Assembly: GCF_020524355.2 (NCBI RefSeq)
Contig: NZ_CP129019.1
Span: 4,128,001 to 4,192,000 of the forward strand
DNA from: Mesobacillus subterraneus
GTDB lineage: Bacteria; Bacillota; Bacilli; Bacillales; Cytobacillaceae
DNA length: 64,000 bases
Direction: 5' to 3'
The translations under genes and the position numbers were made by a program. The notes under the pieces are model-generated. The model had not been told where the DNA came from. It searched no databases and saw only the letters and a list, made by a program, of their open reading frames with translations. This document shows, piece after piece, positions 10,249-19,260 of the stretch. The first letter of the stretch is position 1. Every line of letters starts with the position of its first letter.

Positions 10249-11462
10249 CCTCTGTTCACCTCCGAAAAGGCTTCTGCGAACTGACCGTCATGGACCATGA
10301 CAAGCCGGATTCCTCTGGCATTTGCAGAGGCTCTTAAATTCTTCTCCGTTTTTGTCGGGGATTCCTGACCATTTTTAATCAGAAAAATGCTCACTGATGC
10401 ATTTCTTTGATTATAGAAGACCGCTTTCTCAATCAACTCTTTCGTCAGTTGCGCGGTAATCAGCATAATTGAATTGTTCTGCTGCGCTAAAAAGCTCTCT
10501 GCCTCAAGAACCCGGTCAAACGATACGGGACTCCCATCCTGGATTTTAGCAAGGTGATGGAGAAGCTGTTGCTGATGGGCTTCCCCGCCGCGTGCCGGAA
10601 ACGCCTTACGCTCAGCGCTTAATGTCAACAAGCCCACCTGTGCGCCTTTCCGTAAAATTGCCCTGATAACGGAAGCTGTAAAAGAAACGACGACTTCAAA
10701 GCGCGGTTCTGGGGCGCAATCCATTAAAATGACCACATCATGTGATTGCCTCTGTTCGAATTCCTTCGTCATAATGTCATTCCGTCTTGCCGTCGCTTTC
10801 CAGTTGATCCACGAAAAGCGGTCTCCCGGCTGGTATTCGCGAACCCCGATCGCCATTGATGTATCACGCTGGACACGCTCTTTTGAGGCGGTCATCCCCT
10901 GGTCAAAATGATGGGCTACCGGCCTATACACCATATCCTGATAAGCAGGATAAACGAGTATCTTATTTTCCACTGGCAAGATTTTTTCTTTTTCAATTAA
11001 TCCGAGCGGGTCCCCCGTTTTCAACTTGATGCCCATTAATGTATGCTCACCTCGAGGAAGATTTTCAATGGAATAGTCAAAGCCGAATACACGATTGAAT
11101 CCGGGAAACAACATTGTTTTCGCCTTTTGTAAATCGCTGTTCCCCGAAAGCGTATCACCGTCCTCTTCTTCCCCAATCGCATAAAATAGCGGAAATCCTA
11201 CCTTCCTTTCAAGCACAATGCTAGCCCAGAGCTTCTCGCCAGCGTTATATTCCTGTTTCGTAAATACCCTTTCCGCCTTGATATCCTTGATGGAATAAAA
11301 AGCGAGACCAAGGGCATAGAGAGCAAATGGCAAGAAGCTGTAAAACAGGAACCAGCTGACAAATCCACCTTGGAACATCGCATAGGAAAAGGTGATCAGG
11401 ATCAATAACAGCAATACGATGAGTTTCCAAACTTCTTTGAACTTTTGGAAATACTTTTTCAT
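10245..11462 (-). CDS. yeaD: DUF58 domain protein (YeaD type)
   Basis: This 405-residue protein has two N-terminal membrane segments (about 12-60) and a C-terminal DUF58 region with the signature GVREYQPGDRFSWINWKATAR-like stretch (near 205-225) and a von Willebrand A-like fold with DVVILMDCAPEP. DUF58 proteins work with MoxR AAA+ ATPases and are thought to be their adaptor or target. It is 1 base downstream of the MoxR gene and overlaps the transglutaminase gene by 4 bases. The molecular role is unproven. Confidence 0.9.
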   Translation of the reverse strand: MKKYFQKFKEVWKLIVLLLLILITFSYAMFQGGFVSWFLFYSFLPFALYALGLAFYSIKDIKAERVFTKQEYNAGEKLWASIVLERKVGFPLFYAIGEEEDGDTLSGNSDLQKAKTMLFPGFNRVFGFDYSIENLPRGEHTLMGIKLKTGDPLGLIEKEKILPVENKILVYPAYQDMVYRPVAHHFDQGMTASKERVQRDTSMAIGVREYQPGDRFSWINWKATARRNDIMTKEFEQRQSHDVVILMDCAPEPRFEVVVSFTASVIRAILRKGAQVGLLTLSAERKAFPARGGEAHQQQLLHHLAKIQDGSPVSFDRVLEAESFLAQQNNSIMLITAQLTKELIEKAVFYNQRNASVSIFLIKNGQESPTKTEKNLRASANARGIRLVMVHDGQFAEAFSEVNRG

Positions 11463-11463
11463 A

Positions 11464-12417
11464 TTACTTCACGAGCCTCTGGACCGGTACAGACACTCTC
11501 GCCAACACTCTGTTGACGACATCCTCGGTTGTAATCCCCTCGAACCTGGCCTCTGATTTTAAAATGATCCTGTGGGCGAAAACAAATGGAGCCAGGTACT
11601 GGATATCATCCGGGATGACATAATCCCTTCCATAAATGAACGCATACGCCTGGGCAGCCTTCATTAAAGCGATCGATCCACGAGGACTCACACCCAGATA
11701 AACACTCGAATGTCCGCGGGTCCGGCCAGCCAGTTCCACAATATATCGCTTAAGTGTATCGTCTACTATCACTTCTTTGATACTCTGCTGCAGATCGCGC
11801 AGCTCTTCAAGTGATACAACAGGCTGCAAGTCTTCTATCGGAAGACTCCGCTGTGCCCGGTTCAGAACTTCCATTTCCTCTTCCGGTGCAGGATAGCCCA
11901 TTTTCATTTTTAGCAGGAAACGGTCAAGCTGTGCTTCCGGCAGTGGATACGTACCTTCATAATCAATCGGATTCTGAGTCGCCATGACGAAAAACGGCCT
12001 ACCGAGCAGGTGTGTTTCACCATCTACCGTCACACTATGCTCTTCCATTCCTTCAAGCAAGGCAGACTGTGTCTTTGGAGAGGTCCTGTTGATCTCATCC
12101 GCAAGAATGATGTTGCCCATGATCGGGCCCGGCCTGAATTCAAACTCCATCTCCTTTGGATTGTATATAGAAACACCTGTCACATCAGAAGGCAACAAAT
12201 CTGGTGTAAACTGAATCCTTCTGAACTTGGCGCTGACAGACTTCGCCAGCGCACGAACCATCATCGTCTTACCGACCCCGGGCACGTCCTCAAGCAGCAC
12301 ATGGCCGCCCGCAAGCAATGCAATTAAGCTTAGCTCCGCCACATTACGCTTACCCGTCATTACCTTATCAATATTTCCTAGAATTCTATCAACTGTTGGA
12401 TTCATCTGACTCCGCAC
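11464..12417 (-). CDS. yeaC: MoxR family AAA+ ATPase (YeaC type)
   Basis: This 317-residue AAA+ ATPase has Walker A VPGVGKTMM (about 43-51), Walker B IILADEINR (about 105), sensor 1 FVMATQNP and the arginine-rich PLPEAQLDRFL segment. MoxR ATPases act as chaperone-like remodelers for partner von Willebrand A proteins. The GTG start at 12417 follows GGGGGAA. It heads the three-gene operon with yeaD and yebA on the minus strand. Confidence 0.93.
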   Translation of the reverse strand: MRSQMNPTVDRILGNIDKVMTGKRNVAELSLIALLAGGHVLLEDVPGVGKTMMVRALAKSVSAKFRRIQFTPDLLPSDVTGVSIYNPKEMEFEFRPGPIMGNIILADEINRTSPKTQSALLEGMEEHSVTVDGETHLLGRPFFVMATQNPIDYEGTYPLPEAQLDRFLLKMKMGYPAPEEEMEVLNRAQRSLPIEDLQPVVSLEELRDLQQSIKEVIVDDTLKRYIVELAGRTRGHSSVYLGVSPRGSIALMKAAQAYAFIYGRDYVIPDDIQYLAPFVFAHRIILKSEARFEGITTEDVVNRVLARVSVPVQRLVK

Positions 12418-12759
12418 CGAAATTTCCCCCTTAAATCTATTTATCTACGTTAAAACACTTACTTTTCCACTCCAATATGTCTATATTCTCTATTTTCTGT
12501 AAAAATCCTGTAATATACGGAATGAAAATATATCCACTTTATCATAGACGGAAGATTTCAGGAAAATGTTTTAAGCAAGAACAAAAATACCAGACGGCTC
12601 GATCTAATTAAGGCTACAGCTTCTCGCATCGAGGAAGCGACTCAGCTATGGACACATGGCAGGCTTTGAGTTGGAAGTTATTCGAAGTGTATTTTTATCA
12701 CGAAATAAAAAAACGTCCTCGTCTCGAGAAGCCGCCATCAACTTTTATATGAATTCTAT
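12418..12759. other. intergenic, no gene recognised
   Basis: The interval between the MoxR gene and the gene at 12760 has no open frame with a ribosome site and no recognised RNA. It should hold the MoxR operon promoter, AT-rich near 12430-12545, which could not be fixed to a consensus. A partly self-complementary GC-richer patch lies at 12600-12735. Confidence 0.5.
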
Positions 12760-13134
12760 CTAACTTGCAGCCTTAGGAATCGCACCCATGCCCTCAAGGA
12801 TGATTTTCGCATCATTATTCAAATATGCTTCAATATCATTCCGCAAAAACAAAAGCGAGTGATCCCTGACGATTACCTTCAAGCCCCTCAGGTCAAACTT
12901 TGAAGCATAGTTATTCACTGTGTTGATGACCGCCATGTCATTCCTCTTAAGCGGCTGTTGTCCAGCTTCCATCCGCTTCGTCAAAAATTCAAGCAATTCC
13001 CTCGCATTTGACTTTAAACGGCTCCGATTTTCGTTCAGGACATCGATGTTCTCTTCCATATACATTCTTGCAGCAGCAAAATCAAGTTCCTCGACACAGT
13101 TGTTGATCCTGGCAATCAAATCCAATACGTGCAT
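12760..13134 (-). CDS. hypothetical helical protein, 124 aa
   Basis: The gene has a good ribosome site (AGGAGAAAG before ATG) and bacillus-like codon use. The product is small, charged and mostly helical (MHVLDLIARINNCVEELDFAAARMY..., with leucine heptads to about residue 60). It has no signal peptide or membrane segment. I do not recognise its family. It stands alone between the MoxR operon and a lipase gene, and its start is followed downstream by no obvious terminator. Confidence 0.75.
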   Translation of the reverse strand: MHVLDLIARINNCVEELDFAAARMYMEENIDVLNENRSRLKSNARELLEFLTKRMEAGQQPLKRNDMAVINTVNNYASKFDLRGLKVIVRDHSLLFLRNDIEAYLNNDAKIILEGMGAIPKAAS

Positions 13135-13298
13135 TACTTTCTCCTCCTGGTGTACAAACTCTGCTTATCTTCTATATCGGCCAATCACCTATCCACTCCA
13201 TACTTTATGTAAAAATTAGGCTATTAGTCTTATACACTTTTAGGTCAGGCTAGGAGATTGGTCTAAGGTAAGATACTGTCCCTCCCTATTCTTTAATT

Positions 13299-13330
13299 CA
13301 GGAGGCGGCTGAGACTTCAGCCGCCTCCTG
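13299..13330. terminator. perfect palindrome, likely lipase terminator
   Basis: CAGGAGGCGGCTGA and its exact complement flank a 4-base loop. The site is about 35 bases downstream of the lipase stop codon. The tail on the minus strand is A/T-rich (AATTAAAG) rather than a clean T run, so termination is likely but weaker than usual. Confidence 0.65.
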
Positions 13331-13363
13331 CAATGCTTCGTGAGTTTGGAAAATATTCCTGCT

Positions 13364-14824
13364 CTATCTATGAGTCTTTCCATTCTCATCAACATATATG
13401 GATTCAATGATGGTCCTTTCGAAAGGCTTACCTTTAGCGTCAACTCCCGTGATTTCTGTGGTTAGGTTGTATACACCTGGATCGGTTAGATCCCCATCAA
13501 GTACCTTGCCTGCTTTGGAGCCTTTTCCTGATTCTTTTAGCTTCTTTTTGCCATCTCGCTCATATTTGATCCACTTTGTTTTATAGGAAGCTTTCACACT
13601 TTGGATTTTATCCTTTTTCAATTCAACATCAAGAGGACTGTCAATGCCGACCATTAGCAGGTATGCCGCGGCTGGTCCTTCCACCTTCCATTTCCCAGAC
13701 TCTGGTTTGGCGATTTCAAACGTATGGACCCAGGCACCTTTAAAGAAGTCACCCTTATCCTGTTCGATTTTTGCCGCCTTGTACTCCTTTCCATCAGGCC
13801 CCTTCAGTTTGAGTGAAGCCATCTTCTTTTCACTGAGGAAGGCCATTTGAAAGCTTTCTGCTCCATCTTCGATCACAAAGCTCTCCTTGATTGCTTTTTC
13901 GGCTTTACCGCCCTTTACAATCTGGCTTGTTTCTGGTTCTGCGACAATGCTCTCGGCTGCTGAGAATGCATTCGCAACTGCTGGCTGTTCTGACATGGTG
14001 TATGGTTTAAATACGGAAAAAGTATATGAGCCCTCACGGATGGTCGTATGGTTCCAGGCACCTTCCCGGACAATTGTCCCGCCTGGCAGACGGGAGCTCG
14101 CGACTGTGACAACCCCATCATTTGAGCCGTAGCTGCTCAAATACAGTCCACCCCAATATAAAGCGCTTCCAAACGAACCCCACTTATACCCTCCTAGTGT
14201 ATAGTAGCGGTTCTTTGAGGCGTTTGAATGAGTATCTGTAATGCTCCGGAAATATCTCATATTTCCTGTCTGAAGTGAACGCGTCGCATCATTGTTGTTT
14301 CCAAGCAATGCTGCCAGCCACCAGGCTGCGCTGCTGTGGGCTAGGTCAGAAAGCGGTGTGCCATGATGTGGCGAGGACAGGGAAATCATATTTGATACAT
14401 AAGGGTGTGCACCATAGTGGACAAGTGCAGTCTGCGCATCGACTCCCCCCTTGCTATAGCCTACAACAACCAGCTTTTTACCTCCAAAGTGGTCATAGAT
14501 TACCTTCAGCTTTTGCGCTAACATCACTCCATTCTCCCACATATCCCGATCTGAGTAGAGATCGATGAAGGCTGTCTGGTAGCCATTGGCAAGCGCAGTC
14601 TCATACATATCATTGCCTTCCCACCAGACAGATGCCGAATTATTATAGCCATGGACAAATACAATTGGAGATTTAGCCGGATCAACCGAAGACGGTTCTG
14701 CACCTAAATACCATGTCCCCGGTATTCCGGAAGAACCACCACCCAGATTCCCCGCTCTTGCTCCAACAGGTACCATCAACAATAAAACCATCAATAATGA
14801 CATAATCCTTTTACTCCTTCTCAA
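13364..14824 (-). CDS. secreted lipase-like alpha/beta hydrolase
   Basis: The 486-residue product begins with a signal peptide (RRSKR, then hydrophobic MSLLMVLLLMVPVGARA, cleavage near 24). The hydrolase domain (about 50-280) has the oxyanion motif FVHGYNN, nucleophile Ser124 in VGYSKGG, Asp236 in SNDGVV and His259 in AWNHTT, a full lipase triad; SPHHGTPLSDLA is typical of lipases with a lid. Residues about 290-486 form a beta-rich extension of unknown role. The TTG start follows GAGGAGGGG; an ATG seven codons later also has a purine-rich site. Family resemblance is to triacylglycerol lipases or esterases; the substrate is unknown. Confidence 0.88.
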   Translation of the reverse strand: MRRSKRIMSLLMVLLLMVPVGARAGNLGGGSSGIPGTWYLGAEPSSVDPAKSPIVFVHGYNNSASVWWEGNDMYETALANGYQTAFIDLYSDRDMWENGVMLAQKLKVIYDHFGGKKLVVVGYSKGGVDAQTALVHYGAHPYVSNMISLSSPHHGTPLSDLAHSSAAWWLAALLGNNNDATRSLQTGNMRYFRSITDTHSNASKNRYYTLGGYKWGSFGSALYWGGLYLSSYGSNDGVVTVASSRLPGGTIVREGAWNHTTIREGSYTFSVFKPYTMSEQPAVANAFSAAESIVAEPETSQIVKGGKAEKAIKESFVIEDGAESFQMAFLSEKKMASLKLKGPDGKEYKAAKIEQDKGDFFKGAWVHTFEIAKPESGKWKVEGPAAAYLLMVGIDSPLDVELKKDKIQSVKASYKTKWIKYERDGKKKLKESGKGSKAGKVLDGDLTDPGVYNLTTEITGVDAKGKPFERTIIESIYVDENGKTHR

Positions 14825-14944
14825 GCCAATACCCCTCCTCTTTTTTCATACATCATTAAAAACTATTAATGTGCTTGTTTGAATAGAAGGGCAATTTGAC
14901 TTATTTCGAATGGGAAAATGGTATTATCTGGTCAGATACATTGG

Positions 14945-15222
14945 AAAAGCGCAAGCGCCTCGTTCAGCCCTGACAAGCGCTGGAGGGCCTGACAGTGAAG
15001 TCGTTCTTTGACTACATTGGCAGGACCGAAATCGAAATGTATAGCCGACTGTCCAGAAACGCAGAAACTGGAGACTCCGACAAAGAAGCGCTTTTTGCTT
15101 CTGCCGGTAGAGTTGAAGTTTCGGAGTTTCTAGGAGGCGACACTAGACTAGCGTCTCGAGGAGTTAGGAGCCGCAGCTGGACAAGCGTCTCGAGGGGCTA
15201 GGCGCTGGAGCTGGACACTAGT
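14945..15222 (+). repeat. dispersed intergenic repeat, copy A
   Basis: GCGCAAGCGCCTCG, then GACAAGCGCTGGAGG, GACAGTGAAGTCGTTCTTTG, GGACCGAA, and at the end CGAGGGGCTAGGCGCTGGAG. The same ordered blocks occur at 30622-30774 (opposite strand), 48790-48897 and 62659-62778. This copy is longest and holds an extra internal stretch (15035-15150). The ends carry inverted AGCGCCT/AGGCGCT. The short open frame inside is not a gene. Confidence 0.85.
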
Positions 15223-15256
15223 CTAAGACAAAAATTTTATACTCCCTTATCCAGTA

Positions 15257-15283
15257 AGAAAAGCCCGCAAAAATCGTGCAGGC
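15257..15283 (-). terminator. terminator of the ABC binding-protein gene
   Basis: Sense AGCCTGCA-CGATTTT-TGCGGGCT followed by TTTCTT, just downstream of the stop codon of the binding-protein gene. Confidence 0.82.
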
Positions 15284-15292
15284 TCCTCACTA

Positions 15293-16289
15293 TTATTCTC
15301 CTACAATCTTGGCGTCCTTGAGCAAATCCTCAGTCAAGGCAATGCCTTCTTCTTCAGCAGCTTTCTTATTAATGATTAGATCCAGGTTTTCAGGAAAGCC
15401 GACAGGTATCTCGCTCGGCTTTTTGCCCTTAAGAATCTCCACTGCCATTTTACCAGTCGTGTAGCCCAGGTCATGATAATCAAATCCATAGGAAGCAAAC
15501 GTTCCGCGTTTTACTGAATCCCCATCACCAGAAAATGTTGGGATGTTCTTGTCATTTGCTACCGCGATGACAGATTCCAGCGCAGCCACAACCGTATTAT
15601 CCTTTGGTATATACAGTACGTCGACACGGCCGACCATCGATTCAGCCGCCTGCTTCACTTCAGAGCTCGTTGAGATGGTGGTTTCCACCGCTTCTAAGGC
15701 CTGCTTCCTTAAGCGCTTCCTTTGCGTTTTTCACATTAATGACAGAGTTCGGCTCACCATTGTTATAAATGATACCGACCTTTTTCGCATCAGGGACGAA
15801 TTTTTTGATCGCAGCGATTGTATTCTTGATAGCATCTGGATGAGTATCAGATGTTCCAGTCACATTTCCGCTGGGCTTATCCAGACTTTGTACAAGCTCG
15901 GCAGAGACAGGGTCGGTAATTGCAGAGAACAGAATCGGTATATCCTTCGTCGCCTGGACTGCCGCCTGGGCACTAGGTGTTGCAATGGCTAAAATAAGAT
16001 CATTCTTATCCGAAACCAGCTTTTGGGCAATCGATGCATTATTATTCATGTCACCCTGTGCATTCTGGTAATCGAGCTTAAGATTTTTGCCTTCTTCATA
16101 TCCTGCATCCTTAAGAGCAGCAATAAATCCTTCTCTTGTCGCATCCAAAGATGGGTGCTCGACAATCTGGGTAATACCGATCTTAACCATTTTTTCTTTC
16201 TTGTCCCCGCTCGCCTCGTTACTGCCGCCGCCACAGGCCGCAAGCATGAGCATAGCCCCACTTAATATAACTGCCAAACTCTTCTTCAT
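15293..16289 (-). pseudogene. ABC substrate-binding lipoprotein, frameshifted
   Basis: Two frames together make one ABC_sub_bind (TrpX/YtrF-like) solute-binding protein of about 331 residues. The N part starts MKKSLAVILSGAMLMLAAC, a lipoprotein signal with lipobox Cys19. It runs to EALKEAGL, after which the frame breaks near 15686-15690; the C part continues EAVETTISTSSEVKQAAES in the next frame. The total of 997 bases is one too many. Removing one C from AGGCCT (making AGGCT) restores the frame. No permease or ATPase gene is next to it, unusual for this family. It is either a recent pseudogene or a one-base consensus error; the intact reading frame on both sides favours error. Confidence 0.85.
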
Positions 16290-16499
16290 CCTTTATCCTC
16301 CCCAAATTCATGAAAATGGTTATGTATTCTCTTGGTGAATGAAAAAGCAGTCGGTCCTCCTTTTGTAAACGTTTTTATATTATTTTTAATATTCTGATAT
16401 TAACACGTGCTCAACCTCAGGACAATAGTAAATTTTAATTTTAATATTATACCTACCACCATACTTTCAATTGCCCTTTTTAATCAATCCAATAAAGTA

Positions 16500-16528
16500 T
16501 AAAAGGACCCTCAACAATGAGAGTCCTT
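16500..16528 (-). terminator. terminator of the BCCT gene
   Basis: Sense AGGACTCTC-ATTGTTG-AGGGTCCT followed by TTTTATA, about 70 bases downstream of the transporter stop codon. The nine-pair stem includes one GU pair. Confidence 0.82.
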
Positions 16529-16595
16529 CCTATACCGATTAACGTTAAAGTTGCCATAATGTAATTCCTTATACATAATCAAAGTTCCACTGTGC

Positions 16596-18137
16596 TTAAA
16601 GAGGGTTAGGATCTGGCTTATCCTCTTTTTCAAACCATTTTCCTTTTTCCTTTTTCGGCTTTTTTACAATGACCTCCGATCTAAAGTCTTTTAATATCGA
16701 GAATGACATAGCAATCAATACAAAGGTCAATGGAAAGGCACTGACTATGATGGCTGTTTGCATTGCATCCAGCCCGCCAGAGAGCATTAATACAATAGCC
16801 GAAGCTGATAGAAAAAGCCCCCAGACAATTTTGGTCACATTAGGAGGGTTCAAATCTCCTTTAGTAGTTTGCATTCCTAAGACGAATGTCGCCGAATCTG
16901 CTGAAGTGACAAAGAATGTAGTAATCAGCAGCAATGTAACCACAACTAATGCACCCGAAAATGGTAAAAGTTCATATACGTAAAAAAGTGCGGTTTCTAA
17001 GTTTTGCCCTGCTATGTTAGCTCCTTCAAAGTATTCGAAGTAAATAGCAGTACCTCCAAATATCGCAAACCAGAAAGCACAAACCAGTGTAGGAATTATG
17101 AGGACGGCAATCATGAACTCCCTCACCGTCCTTCCCTTGGATACACGTGCAATGAATGTCCCAACAAAAGGTGCCCACGCTATCCACCATGCCCAATAAA
17201 AGATTGTCCAGTCTTTTATCCAACCTGCTTGTTCTTCATTAAATGGAGTGAGCCTTAAACCCATGCTTGGCAGGTTTTGCACGTAACTTCCGAGCGTTGT
17301 CGTAAATAGATCCAGCACAAATCCTGTTGGACCCAAAATTAAAAGGCCAAAAAGCAAAAGGACCGCTAAAACTAAGTTCGCATTGCTTAAATACTTAATT
17401 CCCTTTTGCAGACCAGTGCTGGCAGAAAGCAAAAAGAGAACGGTCACGATCGCAATAATGATAAGCTGAATTGTGAAGTTGTTCGGTATCCCGGCTACAT
17501 AGTTGAGACCCCCGTTAATTTGTGCCGCTCCCAACCCTACAGAAGCTGCTACACCAAAGATCGTCGCAAATACCGCGACTACATCCACGATGGTTCCAAT
17601 CGCGCCTTTTGAGCGTTCTCCTATAAGAGGACTGAGGGTGATACTCATCAGTCCCGGTTTCTTTTTCCTGAATTTATAGTATGCCAGGACAAGCGCGATG
17701 ACAGCGTAAATAGCCCAAGCATGAAAACCCCAATGCAAATAGGTGTATCTCAAGGCAACTTTTGCTGCCTCAGGTGTGCCCCCTTCACCAATCGGTGGAT
17801 TGGCAAAATGGGAGATAGGCTCCGATACTCCAAAGAATAGGAGCCCAATCCCCATACCAGCACTGAATAGCATGGCAAACCATGTTTTTCTTTTAAAATC
17901 AGGTTTGTCGTCATCGGCTCCTAATTTTATTTTTCCATACTTGCTAAAAATCAAAAATATCGCAAACAGGAGGAAGAAAGAAGCTGCCAATTGATAGAAC
18001 CAGCCAAATGTGTCTAAAAAGAATGTCTTAGTTTGATCCATTACTTCACCTAATTGGACCGGAGCAACCACGCCCCAAATCACAAATGCACTCGCAATAA
18101 CGAGAGAAATCCAGAATACATTTGATACCTTACTCAC
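16596..18137 (-). CDS. BCCT family transporter (glycine betaine type, OpuD-like)
   Basis: This sodium-coupled transporter for betaine or related osmolytes has twelve predicted membrane segments and the family core WTIFYWAWWIAWAPFVGTFI-type stretch, followed by ARVSKGRTVREF. The GTG start at 18137 is chosen because GGGGAG lies 9 bases upstream and the resulting 513 residues equal OpuD (512). The frame is open upstream to 18377, but that part lacks a ribosome site and reads poorly. The tail is charged (KKPKKEKGKWFEKEDKP). It is divergent from the ECF gene at 18365. Role in osmoprotection is inferred from family; choline or other substrates are possible. Confidence 0.9.
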   Translation of the reverse strand: MSKVSNVFWISLVIASAFVIWGVVAPVQLGEVMDQTKTFFLDTFGWFYQLAASFFLLFAIFLIFSKYGKIKLGADDDKPDFKRKTWFAMLFSAGMGIGLLFFGVSEPISHFANPPIGEGGTPEAAKVALRYTYLHWGFHAWAIYAVIALVLAYYKFRKKKPGLMSITLSPLIGERSKGAIGTIVDVVAVFATIFGVAASVGLGAAQINGGLNYVAGIPNNFTIQLIIIAIVTVLFLLSASTGLQKGIKYLSNANLVLAVLLLFGLLILGPTGFVLDLFTTTLGSYVQNLPSMGLRLTPFNEEQAGWIKDWTIFYWAWWIAWAPFVGTFIARVSKGRTVREFMIAVLIIPTLVCAFWFAIFGGTAIYFEYFEGANIAGQNLETALFYVYELLPFSGALVVVTLLLITTFFVTSADSATFVLGMQTTKGDLNPPNVTKIVWGLFLSASAIVLMLSGGLDAMQTAIIVSAFPLTFVLIAMSFSILKDFRSEVIVKKPKKEKGKWFEKEDKPDPNPL

Positions 18138-18364
18138 TTTAGCCAACTCCCCATAATCGATTTCCAAATAAGATATCGTTATGTTTCCCGAAATCAATGC
18201 ATCGATTCCTATCTGCCAAAAGGGTGAAAAATTAAATTCCCAAAATTCTGTACAACTGCATATTATTATGTATTTATTAAGTTGCCAATAAGGAGTATGA
18301 TAGTAAGTAAAAAGGAAGTTTCGAGGCATACGAAAAAGTCCTGAAAAAAGAAAGAGGTTTCTAA

Positions 18365-18889
18365 ATGAATGCAACATACTCTCCTACAAAAGAAACAACA
18401 AAAACAAAGGTATTAGTCATTAATGCCCTTTTCATTGCACTGACCGTTGTAGCAACGATGTTCATAAACATCAGGCTCCCAATCATGGGGAATGGTGGCC
18501 TGATCCATATGGGTAATATCCCTCTATTTATTGCTGCTTTCGTCTACGGCAGAAAAACAGGTGCGATAGCAGGAGCGTTCGGCATGGGATTGTTCGACAT
18601 TATCTCAGGATGGGCATTATGGGCACCATTCACTTTCGTTATCGTCGGCGCGATGGGCTATGTAGCGGGTTTGATGGCTGAAAAATTGCCTGGCAAGAAA
18701 GTGGTCGTTTACTCTCTGGCAGTTGTTGCTGCCCTTGTCATTAAAATCGTAGGCTACTATTTCACTGAAGTAGTACTTTACGGCAACTGGATCCAGCCAT
18801 TCGGCTCAATCCCAGGCAATGTGTTGCAAGTTGTGATTGCAGGCCTGATTGTTATACCACTTGCAGGACGCATTAAAAAGTTATTATAA
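18365..18889 (+). CDS. ECF transporter S component
   Basis: The 174-residue membrane protein has about five hydrophobic segments and the ECF S-component layout: charged N terminus, then VINALFIALTVVATMFINIRLP, then GNIPLFIAAFVYGRKTGAIAGAFG and GLFDIISGWALWAP. S components bind a vitamin-like substrate and share an energy module encoded elsewhere. AGAGG lies 7 bases before the ATG. No riboswitch that would show the ligand was found in the 100-base leader. Riboflavin, pyridoxine or HMP-type substrates cannot be told apart here. Confidence 0.85.
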   Translation: MNATYSPTKETTKTKVLVINALFIALTVVATMFINIRLPIMGNGGLIHMGNIPLFIAAFVYGRKTGAIAGAFGMGLFDIISGWALWAPFTFVIVGAMGYVAGLMAEKLPGKKVVVYSLAVVAALVIKIVGYYFTEVVLYGNWIQPFGSIPGNVLQVVIAGLIVIPLAGRIKKLL

Positions 18890-18902
18890 ATTGAATGAGG
18901 TG

Positions 18903-18941
18903 AAAAACCCCTATGGAGCTCCTGCTTCATAGGGGTTTTTT
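18903..18941 (+). terminator. terminator of the ECF S-component gene
   Basis: AAAACCCCTATG-GAGCTCCTGCTT-CATAGGGGTTTTTT forms an 11-pair stem with a T run just downstream of the stop. The remainder to 19260 (about 320 bases) shows no gene. Confidence 0.9.
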
Positions 18942-19260
18942 ATGTATTCAGGTCATCGCAAGAAAATAAGAGATTCCATGTCATTTAACGACCGGGTAGT
19001 TGTTGTCGAAATGGATTCAAAATTTGTAGATATTTCTCGGGAAATTGTTGGATTTTGAAAGTGGGATTATTTGTTTCCAGGGACCATACTATGTCATCCT
19101 GTCTGGAGGCTTAATGAATGAACAGACATAGCGTATCGGCAGGCGATATATGATCAACATTGTGACCATCACATCTGGTATTTTTTCTTTAATATATCCG
19201 CCATCAATACGCTGCATGAAATATTAGGGATAGCTTTTAATTTCAAGTATCTCTATTCCT

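Noticed and set aside
14995..15201. 68-codon frame within repeat copy A
   Set aside because: No ribosome site; the frame is not kept in the other copies.
16290..16595. T-box before the binding-protein gene
   Set aside because: The conserved T-box stretch (AGGGTGGNACCGCG) is absent.
18260..18364. PreQ1 or TPP riboswitch before the ECF gene
   Set aside because: AGAGGTTTCTAA resembles part of a preQ1 aptamer but the second strand is missing; it is the ribosome site.
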